Below, one piece after another: positions 46,607 through 55,950 of a DNA stretch of 64,000 bases. The position numbers were made by a program, and so were the translations under genes. A model generated the notes under the pieces. It had not been told where the DNA came from, made no database searches, and saw nothing but the letters and a program-made list of their open reading frames with translations. Positions within the stretch are counted from its first letter, which is position 1. Every line of letters begins with the position of its first letter. The stretch is from Rhizobium tropici CIAT 899 (lineage in GTDB: Bacteria > Pseudomonadota > Alphaproteobacteria > Rhizobiales > Rhizobiaceae): assembly GCF_000330885.1 (NCBI RefSeq), contig NC_020062.1, positions 628,374 to 692,373 on the forward strand, written 5' to 3'.

Positions 46607-46818
46607 AAAGGATTTGTCCACTGGCACTGCCAACTCAATGAAACGGAGCACCGATAGGGAAGCGATCATAGGTTGATCGTGTCGAGGCGATGAATGATGG
46701 GCAGGCGGATGAATGGAATTCCTGTCCCATCTCGCCCACCATACTTGACACAAATAGCTTTTCTGCGACCGTGGCATCACGATGGCGTCCACGGCCTTGC
46801 GGGGAAAAGGCTTATTTG

Positions 46819-47865
46819 ATGAACGAGTTCCGATCATTGCGCTGGATATGTTGCTTCGTCATGGCAATGGCCGTTCTGTTAGGCGCAGGCCCAGGGTTGA
46901 TATCGCAAGCTGCAGCCGCTGAAACCTCCGAGATCGCCCCGCAGACAAAGGCTTCGAGCGAGCAGATCGAGAAGCTGATCGGCACTTTGCGCGATAGCGG
47001 TGTGGTGTCCGGAGCCGATCTGTTGCAGCGCCGCTCCGCTTTCGAGAAGCTCATGGCGTCGACGCCAGGTCCGGCGCGTGTCCAGATACGACGTGTCGAC
47101 GCCAACGGTGTGGATGGCGATCTGATCTGGCCGGCACGGTTGCATCATCCAATCGGCCGGCGTGCCATTCTTTATCTGCATGGCGGCGGTTTCTATAGCG
47201 GCTCGCTTCGGACGCATGCCAACATAGCGGGTTCGCTCGCCAAGGCGGCCTCGGCTGATGTGCTGTTGGTCGACTATCGCCTCGCGCCCGAAAATCGCTT
47301 CCCCGCGCAAAGAGATGATGCCATTGCGGCTTATCGCTGGCTTCTGACATCGGGATACAAGGCCGGCAACATCGTTATCGCCGGCGAGTCGGTTGGCGCA
47401 ACTCTGGCCATCGAAGTCGTTTTGAACCAGCTTAGGCTGAGTGGTCCGCTTCCCGCTGCTGTGGTCGCGATGAGCCCGATCACCGACTTCGCCGCAACGG
47501 GGGCGTCCCCGGCCGCCAACGCCAACAGCGATCCTTTTATGAACAAGGCCGAGCTCACTCTCATCCACGATGCGTTTGCGCGTGACCGCCCTGCAGCCGA
47601 TCCCGACATATCGCCGTTCTATGGCAATGTCTCGGGGTTTCCCCCACTGTTGATCCAGGTCGGCGCGCGTGAGGCACTGCTCGATGACACCTCGCGGTTT
47701 GCGGACAAGGTACGCCAGGCAGGTGGCAATGTGAGCCTGGAAGTCTGGCCCGGGATGATCCATCAATGGCAGATTTTCCCGTTCTGGCTCGACGATGCGA
47801 GGAAGTCGAACGAACGCGTCGCGCAGTTCGCGATCGCGCATTTTGTCGATAAGCCGATGCAATAG
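46819..47865 (+). CDS. exported HSL-family esterase/lipase
   Basis: A 348-residue alpha/beta hydrolase with a signal peptide (residues 1-34, ending AAAAET). The oxyanion motif HGGG is at 121-124, the nucleophile Ser191 lies in AGESVGATLA, and the histidine is in MIHQWQIF (about residue 317). The region VDYRLAPENRFPAQRDD is typical of hormone-sensitive-lipase-type esterases. It should act on short acyl esters in the periplasm. Start ATG 46819 was chosen because the signal peptide begins there. Confidence 0.87.
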   Translation: MNEFRSLRWICCFVMAMAVLLGAGPGLISQAAAAETSEIAPQTKASSEQIEKLIGTLRDSGVVSGADLLQRRSAFEKLMASTPGPARVQIRRVDANGVDGDLIWPARLHHPIGRRAILYLHGGGFYSGSLRTHANIAGSLAKAASADVLLVDYRLAPENRFPAQRDDAIAAYRWLLTSGYKAGNIVIAGESVGATLAIEVVLNQLRLSGPLPAAVVAMSPITDFAATGASPAANANSDPFMNKAELTLIHDAFARDRPAADPDISPFYGNVSGFPPLLIQVGAREALLDDTSRFADKVRQAGGNVSLEVWPGMIHQWQIFPFWLDDARKSNERVAQFAIAHFVDKPMQ

Positions 47866-47977
47866 TTGTTGCGCAGTTAATCGGCACCTGATTTCGAAGC
47901 TCTCGTTCGAAAGGCCGCTGTGGCTTCACAAGTCTGCGAACCCAACCACCGCCCTTCAATTAATTATCGCAATAAAT

Positions 47978-48063
47978 AATCGCTAGATAATTTTCTTATG
48001 GACATAGGAGTCGAAATACACTAGGCATATAGATGTCGCGATAATAAATCGCACGATAAATTT
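47978..48063 (+). repeat. pair of direct repeats upstream of chloroperoxidase gene
   Basis: AATCGCTAGATAATTTT at 47978-47994 and AATCGCACGATAAATTT at 48047-48063 match at 14 of 17 positions and start 69 bases apart. TTATCGC and GCGATAA copies lie around them in an AT-rich stretch. The second repeat ends 14 bases before the start codon. They look like two binding sites for one regulator. Confidence 0.5.
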
Positions 48064-48077
48064 AAGTGGAGATTGAA

Positions 48078-49052
48078 ATGAGCCAGTCGATCCCTCAAGC
48101 TACTCGTCGGGGCGTTATGACAGCCGGGCTTGGCCTTGCCGCCGCTGCAGCTATCAGCCCCTTCGCTCAACCTGCACAAGCCTCTACAAAGCAACCAACT
48201 TCGAAAGGTAAGGACACCATGAGCAGCAGCACGATCACCACTAAGGACGGAACGCAGATCTTCTACAAGGACTGGGGGACGGGCCAGCCGATCGTCTTTC
48301 ATCACGGATGGCCCCTGAGCTCCGACGATTGGGACGCCCAGATGCTATTCTTCCTTCATCAGGGCTACCGCGTCATCGCCCACGACCGTCGCGGCCATGG
48401 CCGCTCCAGCCAGACCGCAACAGGCAACGAGATGGACACCTATGCCGCCGATGTCGCGGCCCTCGCCGAGCATCTCGATCTCAAGGGCGCCATCCATGTC
48501 GGCCATTCCACAGGCGGCGGCGAAGTTGCCCGCTATGTCGCCCGGTATGGCGGCCATGGCCGTGTTTCGAAGGCTGTACTGATCGGCGCAGTACCGCCGA
48601 TCATGGTCAAGTCCGACAAGAACCCCGGCGGTCTGCCGCTGGAAGTCTTTGACGGCTTCCGCACCGCACTTGCCGCCAACCGGGCTCAATTCTTCCGCGA
48701 TATTCCGGCGGGACCGTTCTACGGTTTCAATCGTCCCGGTGCCGCCGTTTCTCAAGGCGTCATCGACAATTGGTGGCGTCAGGGCATGATGGGCGGCACC
48801 AAAGCCCATTATGATTGCATCAAGGCTTTCTCTGAAACGGATTTCACCGAAGACTTGAAGAAGATCGAAGTGCCGACGCTCGTCATGCATGGTGACGACG
48901 ACCAGATCGTGCCGATCGCAGACTCGGCCCTTCTGTCTTCTAAGCTGCTTAAGAACGGCACGCTCAAGGTCTACAAGGGCTTCCCGCACGGCATGGCTAC
49001 GACGCATGCGGACGTGATCAACACGGACCTGCTCGCCTTCTTCAAGGCCTAA
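48078..49052 (+). CDS. non-heme chloroperoxidase-like alpha/beta hydrolase with Tat leader
   Basis: The 324-residue protein begins with a twin-arginine leader ([22 protein letters not shown] and an AQAS site). The hydrolase has nucleophile Ser144 in VGHSTGGGE, an acid in HGDDDQIVP and a histidine in FPHGMATTH. Relatives are cofactor-free haloperoxidases/perhydrolases and esterases. A second start, ATG 48219, preceded by AAGGTAAGGA, would make the usual cytoplasmic form of about 277 residues. The upstream ATG is kept because the leader is coherent. Confidence 0.87.
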   Translation: MSQSIPQATRRGVMTAGLGLAAAAAISPFAQPAQASTKQPTSKGKDTMSSSTITTKDGTQIFYKDWGTGQPIVFHHGWPLSSDDWDAQMLFFLHQGYRVIAHDRRGHGRSSQTATGNEMDTYAADVAALAEHLDLKGAIHVGHSTGGGEVARYVARYGGHGRVSKAVLIGAVPPIMVKSDKNPGGLPLEVFDGFRTALAANRAQFFRDIPAGPFYGFNRPGAAVSQGVIDNWWRQGMMGGTKAHYDCIKAFSETDFTEDLKKIEVPTLVMHGDDDQIVPIADSALLSSKLLKNGTLKVYKGFPHGMATTHADVINTDLLAFFKA

Positions 49053-49068
49053 GCAATCCGAAGATCAT

Positions 49069-49090
49069 GCGCCCGCCGAAAGGCGGGCGC
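49069..49090 (+). terminator. terminator after chloroperoxidase gene
   Basis: Perfect 9-bp stem GCGCCCGCC / GGCGGGCGC closed by a GAAA tetraloop, 16 bases after the stop codon. Only a short TT follows. Confidence 0.75.
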
Positions 49091-49128
49091 TTCACAGCCT
49101 GCCGGGTGCTGTTATCGCCCCCACCATT

Positions 49129-49302
49129 TCAGCTGTCGAGTTTCAACGAAAGCTGAACGGCGCGCGGCAAGGGCGGTAGCGGCCGGCTGATTTCGACACG
49201 GCGCGTCCATGTGGCGCGCCGTTCCTGTTCGCGCTCCCGAAGGGCCTTCGAGACAGCGACAAAGGTCATTGCACGTTCGATGACTTGCTCGGCTTTGGTC
49301 AT
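49129..49302 (-). CDS. small basic protein, 57 aa, unknown
   Basis: ATG 49302 has GGAG six bases upstream. The protein is soluble, helical and basic (KALREREQERRATWTRRVEI) and ends SLKLDS. I recognise no family. The gene is divergent from htpG and separated from it by about 240 bases. Confidence 0.5.
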   Translation of the reverse strand: MTKAEQVIERAMTFVAVSKALREREQERRATWTRRVEISRPLPPLPRAVQLSLKLDS

Positions 49303-49471
49303 GGATATCTCCATATGTTCACTTTATGTTCTCATATTGATCTCATAAAGTCAAGCTTCGGGCGTTGTGCCGGTAGGTCTCCGATATTCCGCCCGCGCGT
49401 TTCATGATGGCTGGAAAGCTGGAGCGGCACCTTCTATCGCGGCCGAGGGCCAACCTTATTGGCAGCCCAAG

Positions 49472-49500
49472 CTTGAAATTTCCCTCGTCTTCCGCCACCT
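49472..49500 (+). promoter_or_regulatory. possible heat-shock sigma-32 promoter of htpG
   Basis: CTTGAAA at 49472-49478 matches the sigma-32 -35 box, and CCGCCACCT at 49492-49500, 13 bases later, is a loose match to its -10 region. The site lies about 40 bases before the htpG start. Confidence 0.4.
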
Positions 49501-49541
49501 CTTCGGCGCGACTTTCAACATTCCCAGGAGACTAGACGCAT

Positions 49542-51431
49542 ATGACAACCACCGCCGCAGAAATGACCGCCGAGAGCCACGTCTTCGAGGCCGACGTTGC
49601 CCGCCTTCTGCATATGATGGTTCACTCGGTTTATTCGGATAAGGATGTCTTCCTGCGCGAGCTGATCTCGAACGCGGCCGATGCCTGCGAGAAGCTGCGT
49701 TACGAGGCGATTGCGCAGCCCGGCCTGCTTGCGAACGATCCCGACAGCCGTATCCTGCTGACGCTCGACGCCGATGGCGGCAAGCTCGTCGTGGAAGACA
49801 ATGGCATCGGCATGAGCCGCGACGAGATGATCGAGGCGCTGGGCACGATCGCCCGATCCGGCACGCGCGCCTTTATGGAGCGCATCGAGGCCAACAAGCA
49901 GGGCGAGGGAGCGCAGCTCATCGGCCAGTTCGGCGTCGGCTTCTATTCCTGCTTCATGGTCGCCGATCGCGTCGACGTCATCTCCCGCCGGGCCGGCGCC
50001 GAAGATGCCTGGCTTTGGTCTTCCGACGGCAAGGGCGGCTACAGCATTGCGCCCGTCGACGTCAGCGAGGCGCCGGCGCGCGGCACCCGCATCACGCTGC
50101 ATCTGATGGAGGATGCCAAGAGCTATGCTTCGCGCTGGAGCGTCGAGCGCATCGTCAAGGAACAGTCCGGCCATGTGCCTGTGCCGATCAAGATCGCCGA
50201 AAAGCCCGGCGAGGAGGCAACGCAGCTCACCGACGGCACCGCGCTCTGGACGAAATCGAAGAGCGACATCACGGCCGAGGAATATACCGATTTCTATCGC
50301 GGCGTTTCAGGCCAATATGACGAGCCGGCGCTGACGGTGCATTTCCGTGCTGAAGGCCGCCATGAATATTCGGCGCTTGCCTTCGTGCCCGGCTCGCAGC
50401 CGTTCGACCTCTTCGATCCGGACCGCAAGGGTCGCATGAAGCTCTACGTGAAGCGCGTCTTCATCACCGATGAAGCCGAATTGCTGCCGCGCTATCTCCG
50501 CTTCGTACGCGGTCTCGTCGACACCTCGGACCTGCCGCTCAATGTCTCGCGCGAGATGATCCAGGAAAGCCCGATCCTGACGGCGATCCGCAAGGGTGTC
50601 ACCAATCGCATCATCACGGCGATCGAGAAGCAGGCGGAGAGCGATCACGACGCCTTCCTGAAGATCTGGGAAAATTTCGGCAGCCTCATCAAGGAAGGCA
50701 TTTACGAGGACTTCGAGCGCCGCTCTCAGCTGCTGGCGCTGTCACGCTTCCGCACCACGACCTCGGGCGACGGCTATCGCTCGCTTGCCGACTACATTAG
50801 GGATGGCAAGGAAGGCCAGCAGTCGATCTACTATCTCGTCGGCGGCAGCCTCGAGCAGCTGAAAGCTTCGCCGCAGCTCGAAGGCTTCCGTGCCCGCGGC
50901 ATCGAAGTTCTGTTGCTCACCGATTCCGTCGACAGTTTCTGGGTGACCAACGCGCCTGAATTCGAGGGCAAGAGCTTCAAGTCGATCACGCAAGGCTCTG
51001 CGGATCTCGCCCAGTTCAAGAGGCAGGATGAGGATAAGCCGGAAGGCGAAAGCGCGCCCGCCGAAGTCCAGGCCTTCCTCGACTATGCCAAGCAGAAGCT
51101 TGCCGATGAGGTATCCGATGTCCGCGCCTCCGATCGCCTGATCGAAAGCGCCGTCTGCCTCGTCGCGTCCGAGCAGGGTTACGACCGCCAGCTGGAAAAA
51201 ATCTTGCAGGGGGCTGGCCGCCTGCAGTCCGGCGCCAAGCCGATCCTCGAAATCAACATGGATCACCCGGTCGTCAAGGCCATTGCCGCCAAGGCCGATT
51301 CACCGTCCCTGCGCGATGATGCCGCCTTTCTGCTGCTCGATCAGGCCCGCGTGCTCGATGGCGACAAGCCCGCCGATCCGCGCGCTTTTGCCGAGCGCCT
51401 CGCGCGACTGATGGAGAAGGCGCTGCAGTAA
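49542..51431 (+). CDS. htpG: molecular chaperone HtpG (Hsp90)
   Basis: The 629-residue cytoplasmic chaperone helps fold and protect client proteins with ATP. The ATP-binding domain shows the catalytic glutamate in FLRELISNAADA, then VVEDNGIGMSRDEM, GTIARSGTRAF and IGQFGVGFYS. The middle domain contains PLNVSREMIQESPIL with the catalytic arginine. The length is normal. CAGGAG precedes ATG 49542. The gene is alone and a hairpin follows it. Confidence 0.96.
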   Translation: MTTTAAEMTAESHVFEADVARLLHMMVHSVYSDKDVFLRELISNAADACEKLRYEAIAQPGLLANDPDSRILLTLDADGGKLVVEDNGIGMSRDEMIEALGTIARSGTRAFMERIEANKQGEGAQLIGQFGVGFYSCFMVADRVDVISRRAGAEDAWLWSSDGKGGYSIAPVDVSEAPARGTRITLHLMEDAKSYASRWSVERIVKEQSGHVPVPIKIAEKPGEEATQLTDGTALWTKSKSDITAEEYTDFYRGVSGQYDEPALTVHFRAEGRHEYSALAFVPGSQPFDLFDPDRKGRMKLYVKRVFITDEAELLPRYLRFVRGLVDTSDLPLNVSREMIQESPILTAIRKGVTNRIITAIEKQAESDHDAFLKIWENFGSLIKEGIYEDFERRSQLLALSRFRTTTSGDGYRSLADYIRDGKEGQQSIYYLVGGSLEQLKASPQLEGFRARGIEVLLLTDSVDSFWVTNAPEFEGKSFKSITQGSADLAQFKRQDEDKPEGESAPAEVQAFLDYAKQKLADEVSDVRASDRLIESAVCLVASEQGYDRQLEKILQGAGRLQSGAKPILEINMDHPVVKAIAAKADSPSLRDDAAFLLLDQARVLDGDKPADPRAFAERLARLMEKALQ

Positions 51432-51436
51432 TCAAT

Positions 51437-51472
51437 CAGGTCGGCGCGGCTCTGACAGGTCGTGCCGACCTG
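51437..51472 (+). terminator. hairpin after htpG
   Basis: Perfect 9-bp stem CAGGTCGGC / GCCGACCTG with an 18-base loop, five bases after the stop. No T run follows. Confidence 0.5.
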
Positions 51473-51704
51473 CTCGGCAGAGCTGGCGTCCGCGTGGGCG
51501 GTTGATGCAAAAACTTGCCTCTAATTATCATCTTTTCGTTGCGCAAGGAGACGTCCTCTTTTATAGAGGACCTGCACACTGGCCGGATCGCTCGGCCACG
51601 TAAGCGTTAACGTCACTCAACGCGTATGATCGAACGGCTCTGCGGCTTCGGTCTGCGCGGCTATGTCCTGCGGATCGAGATCGAAGCGCCTCGAAAGGAC
51701 ACCC

Positions 51705-52478
51705 ATGGATACCCCCCATAATTCCAACATGGCCATTTCCGCCCCGAAGATCGAGCGCGTGCGCCATGAACTGAAGCGGCGCACCCTGACGGTAACGGGC
51801 ATTGATAGGATCACTCCCGGCATGCTGCGCATCCGGCTGGCCGGCGAAGATCTCGCTGATTTCGTAAGCCTTGCGCCCGACGATCATATCAAGGTGATGG
51901 TGCCGGGTGCCGGCACGGAGCTGGAGCGGCGCGACTATACGCCTCGCCAATACGACACCGAGGCGCGAGCGCTCGTTCTCGATTTTGCCGTCCACGAGGC
52001 AGGCCCCGCCACGCAATGGGCGCTCGACGCTCGCGTCGGCGACAGGCTGGAGATCGGCGGCCCTCGCGGCTCGGCCGTTGTGTCTGCAGATATCGAGAAT
52101 TGGCTGCTGATCGGCGACGAGACGGCGCTGCCGGCCGTCGGCCGCCGGATTGAAGAGGCGCGAGCGGGTGCGCGCATAACGGCTATCGTCGCGGTTGCCG
52201 ATGCGCGCGAACATCAGGCATTTCAGAGCGATGCGCAGCTGGATATGCGCTGGGCATATCGGCCTCTCTCGGAGGCGGCGGATCCGTCCTCGCTTCTGAA
52301 GATACTTCAGTCGATCGATGTGGCCCCCGGTACTTTCGTCTGGATCGCCGCCGAAGCCTCCGTCACACGCGCCTTGCGCTCCTACCTAGTCGAAGAGCGC
52401 GGCTATCCACTGAGCTGGATCAAGGCATCCGGCTATTGGGTCAAGGGCAGGGCCGATACGACGGAGAAATTCGACTGA
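51705..52478 (+). CDS. siderophore-interacting protein, FAD-dependent ferric reductase
   Basis: A 257-residue cytoplasmic flavoprotein of the ViuB/SIP type, which releases iron from imported ferric siderophores by reduction. The FAD-binding motif is RRDYTPRQYD (about residues 74-83), followed by DFAVHEAGPATQWA and the NAD(P)H-type GDETALPAVGRRIEE. The C-terminus GYWVKGRADTTE is a family end. AAGGA before ATG 51705 sets the start. No siderophore receptor gene is adjacent. Confidence 0.9.
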   Translation: MDTPHNSNMAISAPKIERVRHELKRRTLTVTGIDRITPGMLRIRLAGEDLADFVSLAPDDHIKVMVPGAGTELERRDYTPRQYDTEARALVLDFAVHEAGPATQWALDARVGDRLEIGGPRGSAVVSADIENWLLIGDETALPAVGRRIEEARAGARITAIVAVADAREHQAFQSDAQLDMRWAYRPLSEAADPSSLLKILQSIDVAPGTFVWIAAEASVTRALRSYLVEERGYPLSWIKASGYWVKGRADTTEKFD

Positions 52479-52813
52479 ATGCAGGCGCGCGGGCGGCGGC
52501 ATGTCGCCCGCTTCGGCCGGATGTGAGCTCAAAGCGTCTTGCCGGAACCGGCGACTGCCCCATTTCATGGCGCAATTGTCCCGCAAATGGACAGGGTGTC
52601 CTATGATAAGATTGGGTTCACCGAAACTGCATTTCGAGCAGATTTCGACTTCCTAAATTACATGGGATCACCGAAGGTTAGGTACGAAGCGAGTGGCGGC
52701 TGATACCGTTGTCGATCGCCTCATAGGTTTATGGTGCCGAACGGGAGGCGGCGCCATGAACTTGATCAGAAGCCCTGCCGTGAGCGACGGCCAATGTTGA
52801 GGATCGACGCAAG
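52479..52813. other. intergenic region with a hairpin
   Basis: About 335 bases. GCGGGCG (52489-52495) pairs with CGCCCGC (52505-52511) to form a short hairpin after the siderophore-interacting gene, probably its terminator. The rest should contain the prsD promoter; no gene is supported. Confidence 0.5.
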
Positions 52814-54553
52814 GTGCTTGCCGTCCCGAAAGACCCGCCGCAGACATTCGCCGCACTGATGGTGTCGGCGCTTCGCAAGGCCCTCATCGGCATAGCTCTG
52901 GCGAGCGCTGCCATCAATGTGCTGGCGCTAACCGGTTCCTTTTTCATGCTGCAGGTTTACGATCGGGTCATTCCGAGCCATAGCTTGCCGACATTGTCCG
53001 GTCTCGTCATCATCGTCGTGACCCTCTATCTGTTTCAAGGCTTGATCGAATTCCTGCGCTCCATGCTGCTTGTGCGCATCGGCATGTCGCTCGACGAGCG
53101 CCTAAACAGGAAGGTTTTCGGCGCGCTTCTGTTCCTGCCAAGCAAAAAACAGACGTCGGACGATGGGCTGCAATCGGTGCGTGATCTCGAGCAGATCCGC
53201 TCCTTCCTTTCCGGCAGCGGTTCGACGGCGCTGTTCGACCTGCCCTGGGTGCCGTTCTATCTGCTTCTTTGTTTTCTGTTCCACTTCTGGATCGGCTTCA
53301 CCGCTCTTTGCGGTGCCTTGTTGCTCGTCGGCATTACCGTGGCTGCCGAGATGCTGTCGCGTCGACCAGCCCTGGAGGCGGCAAGGTCTTCCGCCGCGCG
53401 TCTCGGCTTCGCCCAGGCCGCGCGGCGGAATTGGGAGGCTGCCATTGCCATGGGGTTTTCCCGCCGCCTCACCGATAAATGGGCTGTTATGAATGAGGAT
53501 TACCTCAGGCACCAGGCGATAGCGAGCACCCGCGTCGGCGCGCTGACCATTGCCGCAAAGATCGCGCGCATGATGCTGCAATCCGGTGTCCTTGCCGTCG
53601 GCGCGATCCTTGTCATTCGGCAGGAGGCGACGGGAGGCATCATCATCGCCAGCTCGATCCTGGTGACGCGAGCGTTGGCGCCCGTCGAGCTTGCAATTGC
53701 CCAGTGGAAAGGCTTCGTTGCTGCTCGTCAGGGCTGGACGCGGCTTGCCGCACTCCTCGACGCCGTGCCGCCCGCGCCGCAGGCCTTCGTCTTGCCCACG
53801 CCGTCAGGGGAACTCAGCGTCGAGAATATCACCGTGACGTCGCCCGGCAGTCGCGATTTTATCCTGCGCAATATCTCGTTCAAGATATCGGCGGGAACCA
53901 TACTCGGCGTCATCGGCCCGAGCGCATCGGGCAAGTCTTCGCTGGCACGTGCGATTGCTGGCTTGTGGCCGGTTGCAATCGGCTCCGTGCGGCTCGATCG
54001 CGCCGCACTTTCGCAATGGGATACCGACGAGCTTGGGCAGCACATCGGCTATCTGCCGCAGGATGTGGATCTGTTCGACGGCTCGATCGCCGAGAATATT
54101 TCGCGTTTTGCCGAGGACATGCCGCCGGAGCCGATCATCGCGGCGGCGAAGGCGGCCGGTGTCTACGACATGATCGTCAAGCTCCCAGACGGCTTCGATA
54201 CCAAGATCGGCGAAGGCGGATCGCGCCTTTCGGCTGGGCAAAGGCAGCGTATCGCCTTGGCGAGAGCGCTTTACGGCGATCCATTTCTAGTGCTTCTGGA
54301 CGAGCCGAATTCCAATCTGGATGCGGAAGGCGAGGCCGCACTGACGGCGGCGCTTGCAGGCGTGAAGGATAGAGGCGGCATTGCAATCGTCATTGCCCAC
54401 AGGCCAAGCGCTCTTGCTGCTGCCGATACGGTGTTGATCATTGCCGGCGGTCAGGTTCAGGCGTTCGGGCCAAAGAAGGATATCCTTGGTCCATCGCCCA
54501 AGCAGCTCGGAACAACGCATCTGGCCATCGCCGGTGGGGAGACGCACGGATGA
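52814..54553 (+). CDS. prsD: type I secretion ABC exporter PrsD
   Basis: The 579-residue inner-membrane exporter has six N-terminal helices (region LIGIALASAAINVLALTGSFFMLQVYDRVIPSHSLPTL) and a C-terminal ATPase. Walker A is GPSASGKSSLARAIAG near residue 368, the signature is LSAGQRQRIALARAL near 471 and Walker B is FLVLLDEPNSNLD near 492. PrsD-type exporters secrete RTX glycanases and surface proteins in rhizobia. The start is GTG 52814. It overlaps prsE by four bases, and a glycanase gene converges on the pair. Confidence 0.9.
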   Translation: MLAVPKDPPQTFAALMVSALRKALIGIALASAAINVLALTGSFFMLQVYDRVIPSHSLPTLSGLVIIVVTLYLFQGLIEFLRSMLLVRIGMSLDERLNRKVFGALLFLPSKKQTSDDGLQSVRDLEQIRSFLSGSGSTALFDLPWVPFYLLLCFLFHFWIGFTALCGALLLVGITVAAEMLSRRPALEAARSSAARLGFAQAARRNWEAAIAMGFSRRLTDKWAVMNEDYLRHQAIASTRVGALTIAAKIARMMLQSGVLAVGAILVIRQEATGGIIIASSILVTRALAPVELAIAQWKGFVAARQGWTRLAALLDAVPPAPQAFVLPTPSGELSVENITVTSPGSRDFILRNISFKISAGTILGVIGPSASGKSSLARAIAGLWPVAIGSVRLDRAALSQWDTDELGQHIGYLPQDVDLFDGSIAENISRFAEDMPPEPIIAAAKAAGVYDMIVKLPDGFDTKIGEGGSRLSAGQRQRIALARALYGDPFLVLLDEPNSNLDAEGEAALTAALAGVKDRGGIAIVIAHRPSALAAADTVLIIAGGQVQAFGPKKDILGPSPKQLGTTHLAIAGGETHG

Positions 54554-55860
54554 TCGGCACGGCCTCGTCATCGAACGAACGTATGATCCGCCGCCTGTCG
54601 CTGCTGGTGGTAGCGGTCATCCTTCTATTGTTTGGTGTCATGGGCGGCCTTGCCGCCGCCACCAAGATCGCCGGCGCGGTGATCGCGTCTGGCACGCTTG
54701 TCGTCGACAGCTATGTAAAGCCGATAAAGCACCTGAAGGGCGGCATTGTCCGCGCAATCCTCGTGAAGAACGGCGAGCATGTCGCCGCGGGCCAGGTGCT
54801 CGTCCGGCTGGACGACACCCAGACCCGAGCCAATCTTTCCATCATCCGCAAGCGGCTCAACGAGCTTTCCGCCCGCACGGCGCGTCTAACGGCGGAGCGC
54901 GACGGCAAACAGGAGATCGCTTTTCCAGCAGATCTCCTTTCATCCGCCGGAAACGCGGATGTCGCGGCCATTCTCGCCGGCGAGCGGCGGCTCTTTTTCG
55001 ATCGGCAGGCATCGCGCGAAGGGCAGAAATCGCAGCTGCATGAGCGCATTCAACAGCTTAACCAGGAGATCGAAGGGCTTATCGCGCAGGAAGAGGGTAA
55101 ACGGCGGGAAATCGCGCTCATTGCGAAGGAGCTCGGAAGTCTCGAAGGCCTGCTCAACCAGGGCATCATCTCGGCGACAAAGGTCTATTCCCTGCAGCGG
55201 GAAAGCGCCTCGCTGAACGGCGATCTCGGAAACCTCGTCTCGTCCATCGCCCAGACCAAAGGCAAGATTGCGGAAACCGAACTGCAGATCCTGCAGATCG
55301 ATGCCGACCGTAGTTCGGAAGTGTCCGAGCAATTGCGTCAGGCCGAGAGCGATAGCGGCCAGTTTTCCGAGCGTCTGGTTGCGGCTGAAGATGACTTGAA
55401 GCGGATCGACATCAAGGCGCCTCAGGCTGGCATCGTCGACCAGCTAAACATCCATGCTGCAGCGGCCGTCATCTCGCCTGCAGAAGCGATCCTGCAGATA
55501 GTCCCCGATAAGGATGCGCTGGTGGCGGAGCTGAAACTTGCGCCGCAGGATATCGACCAGATTACCGTAGGCCAGGCGGTATCCCTGCGCTTTCCCGCCT
55601 TCAATCAGCGGATCACTCCGGAGCTGAACGGGCATGTCGATACGATCTCGGCGGATCTGACGACCGATCAGCGTTCGGGACAAAGCTACTATGTCGTGCG
55701 GGTCAAGGTGGCAAAGCCTGAATGGGAAAGGCTCGGAGCCCTGACGCCATTGCCGGGCATGCCGGTGGAAGCTTTTCTGCAGACGGGCGAGAGAAGCGTT
55801 CTTGCCTATCTGACAAAGCCGATGACCGACCAGATCAGGCGGGCGTTCAGGGAGGATTAG
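54550..55860 (+). CDS. prsE: type I secretion membrane-fusion protein PrsE (HlyD family)
   Basis: A 436-residue adaptor with one N-terminal helix (LLVVAVILLLFGVMGGLAAATKI, residues 15-37) and a lipoyl-like half motif VKPIKHLKGGIVRAILVKNGEHVAAGQVL. A long coiled-coil hairpin spans about residues 95-280, and a beta-barrel domain with the second lipoyl half IDIKAPQAGIVDQL follows. It bridges PrsD and an outer-membrane TolC-like protein encoded elsewhere. ATG 54550 overlaps the prsD stop. Confidence 0.9.
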   Translation: MIGTASSSNERMIRRLSLLVVAVILLLFGVMGGLAAATKIAGAVIASGTLVVDSYVKPIKHLKGGIVRAILVKNGEHVAAGQVLVRLDDTQTRANLSIIRKRLNELSARTARLTAERDGKQEIAFPADLLSSAGNADVAAILAGERRLFFDRQASREGQKSQLHERIQQLNQEIEGLIAQEEGKRREIALIAKELGSLEGLLNQGIISATKVYSLQRESASLNGDLGNLVSSIAQTKGKIAETELQILQIDADRSSEVSEQLRQAESDSGQFSERLVAAEDDLKRIDIKAPQAGIVDQLNIHAAAAVISPAEAILQIVPDKDALVAELKLAPQDIDQITVGQAVSLRFPAFNQRITPELNGHVDTISADLTTDQRSGQSYYVVRVKVAKPEWERLGALTPLPGMPVEAFLQTGERSVLAYLTKPMTDQIRRAFRED

Positions 55861-55890
55861 GGTGGTCTCGACTGAGCTGCGGTATTTACC

Positions 55891-55924
55891 CAGCGGCCGC
55901 CCGATTTGCGTCGAACGGCCGCTG
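55891..55924. terminator. hairpin between convergent prsE and glycanase genes
   Basis: Perfect 9-bp stem CAGCGGCCG / CGGCCGCTG with a 16-base loop, centred between the two convergent stop codons. Confidence 0.55.
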
Positions 55925-55950
55925 CGGAATGGATCAAGTTCCGAGACCGG

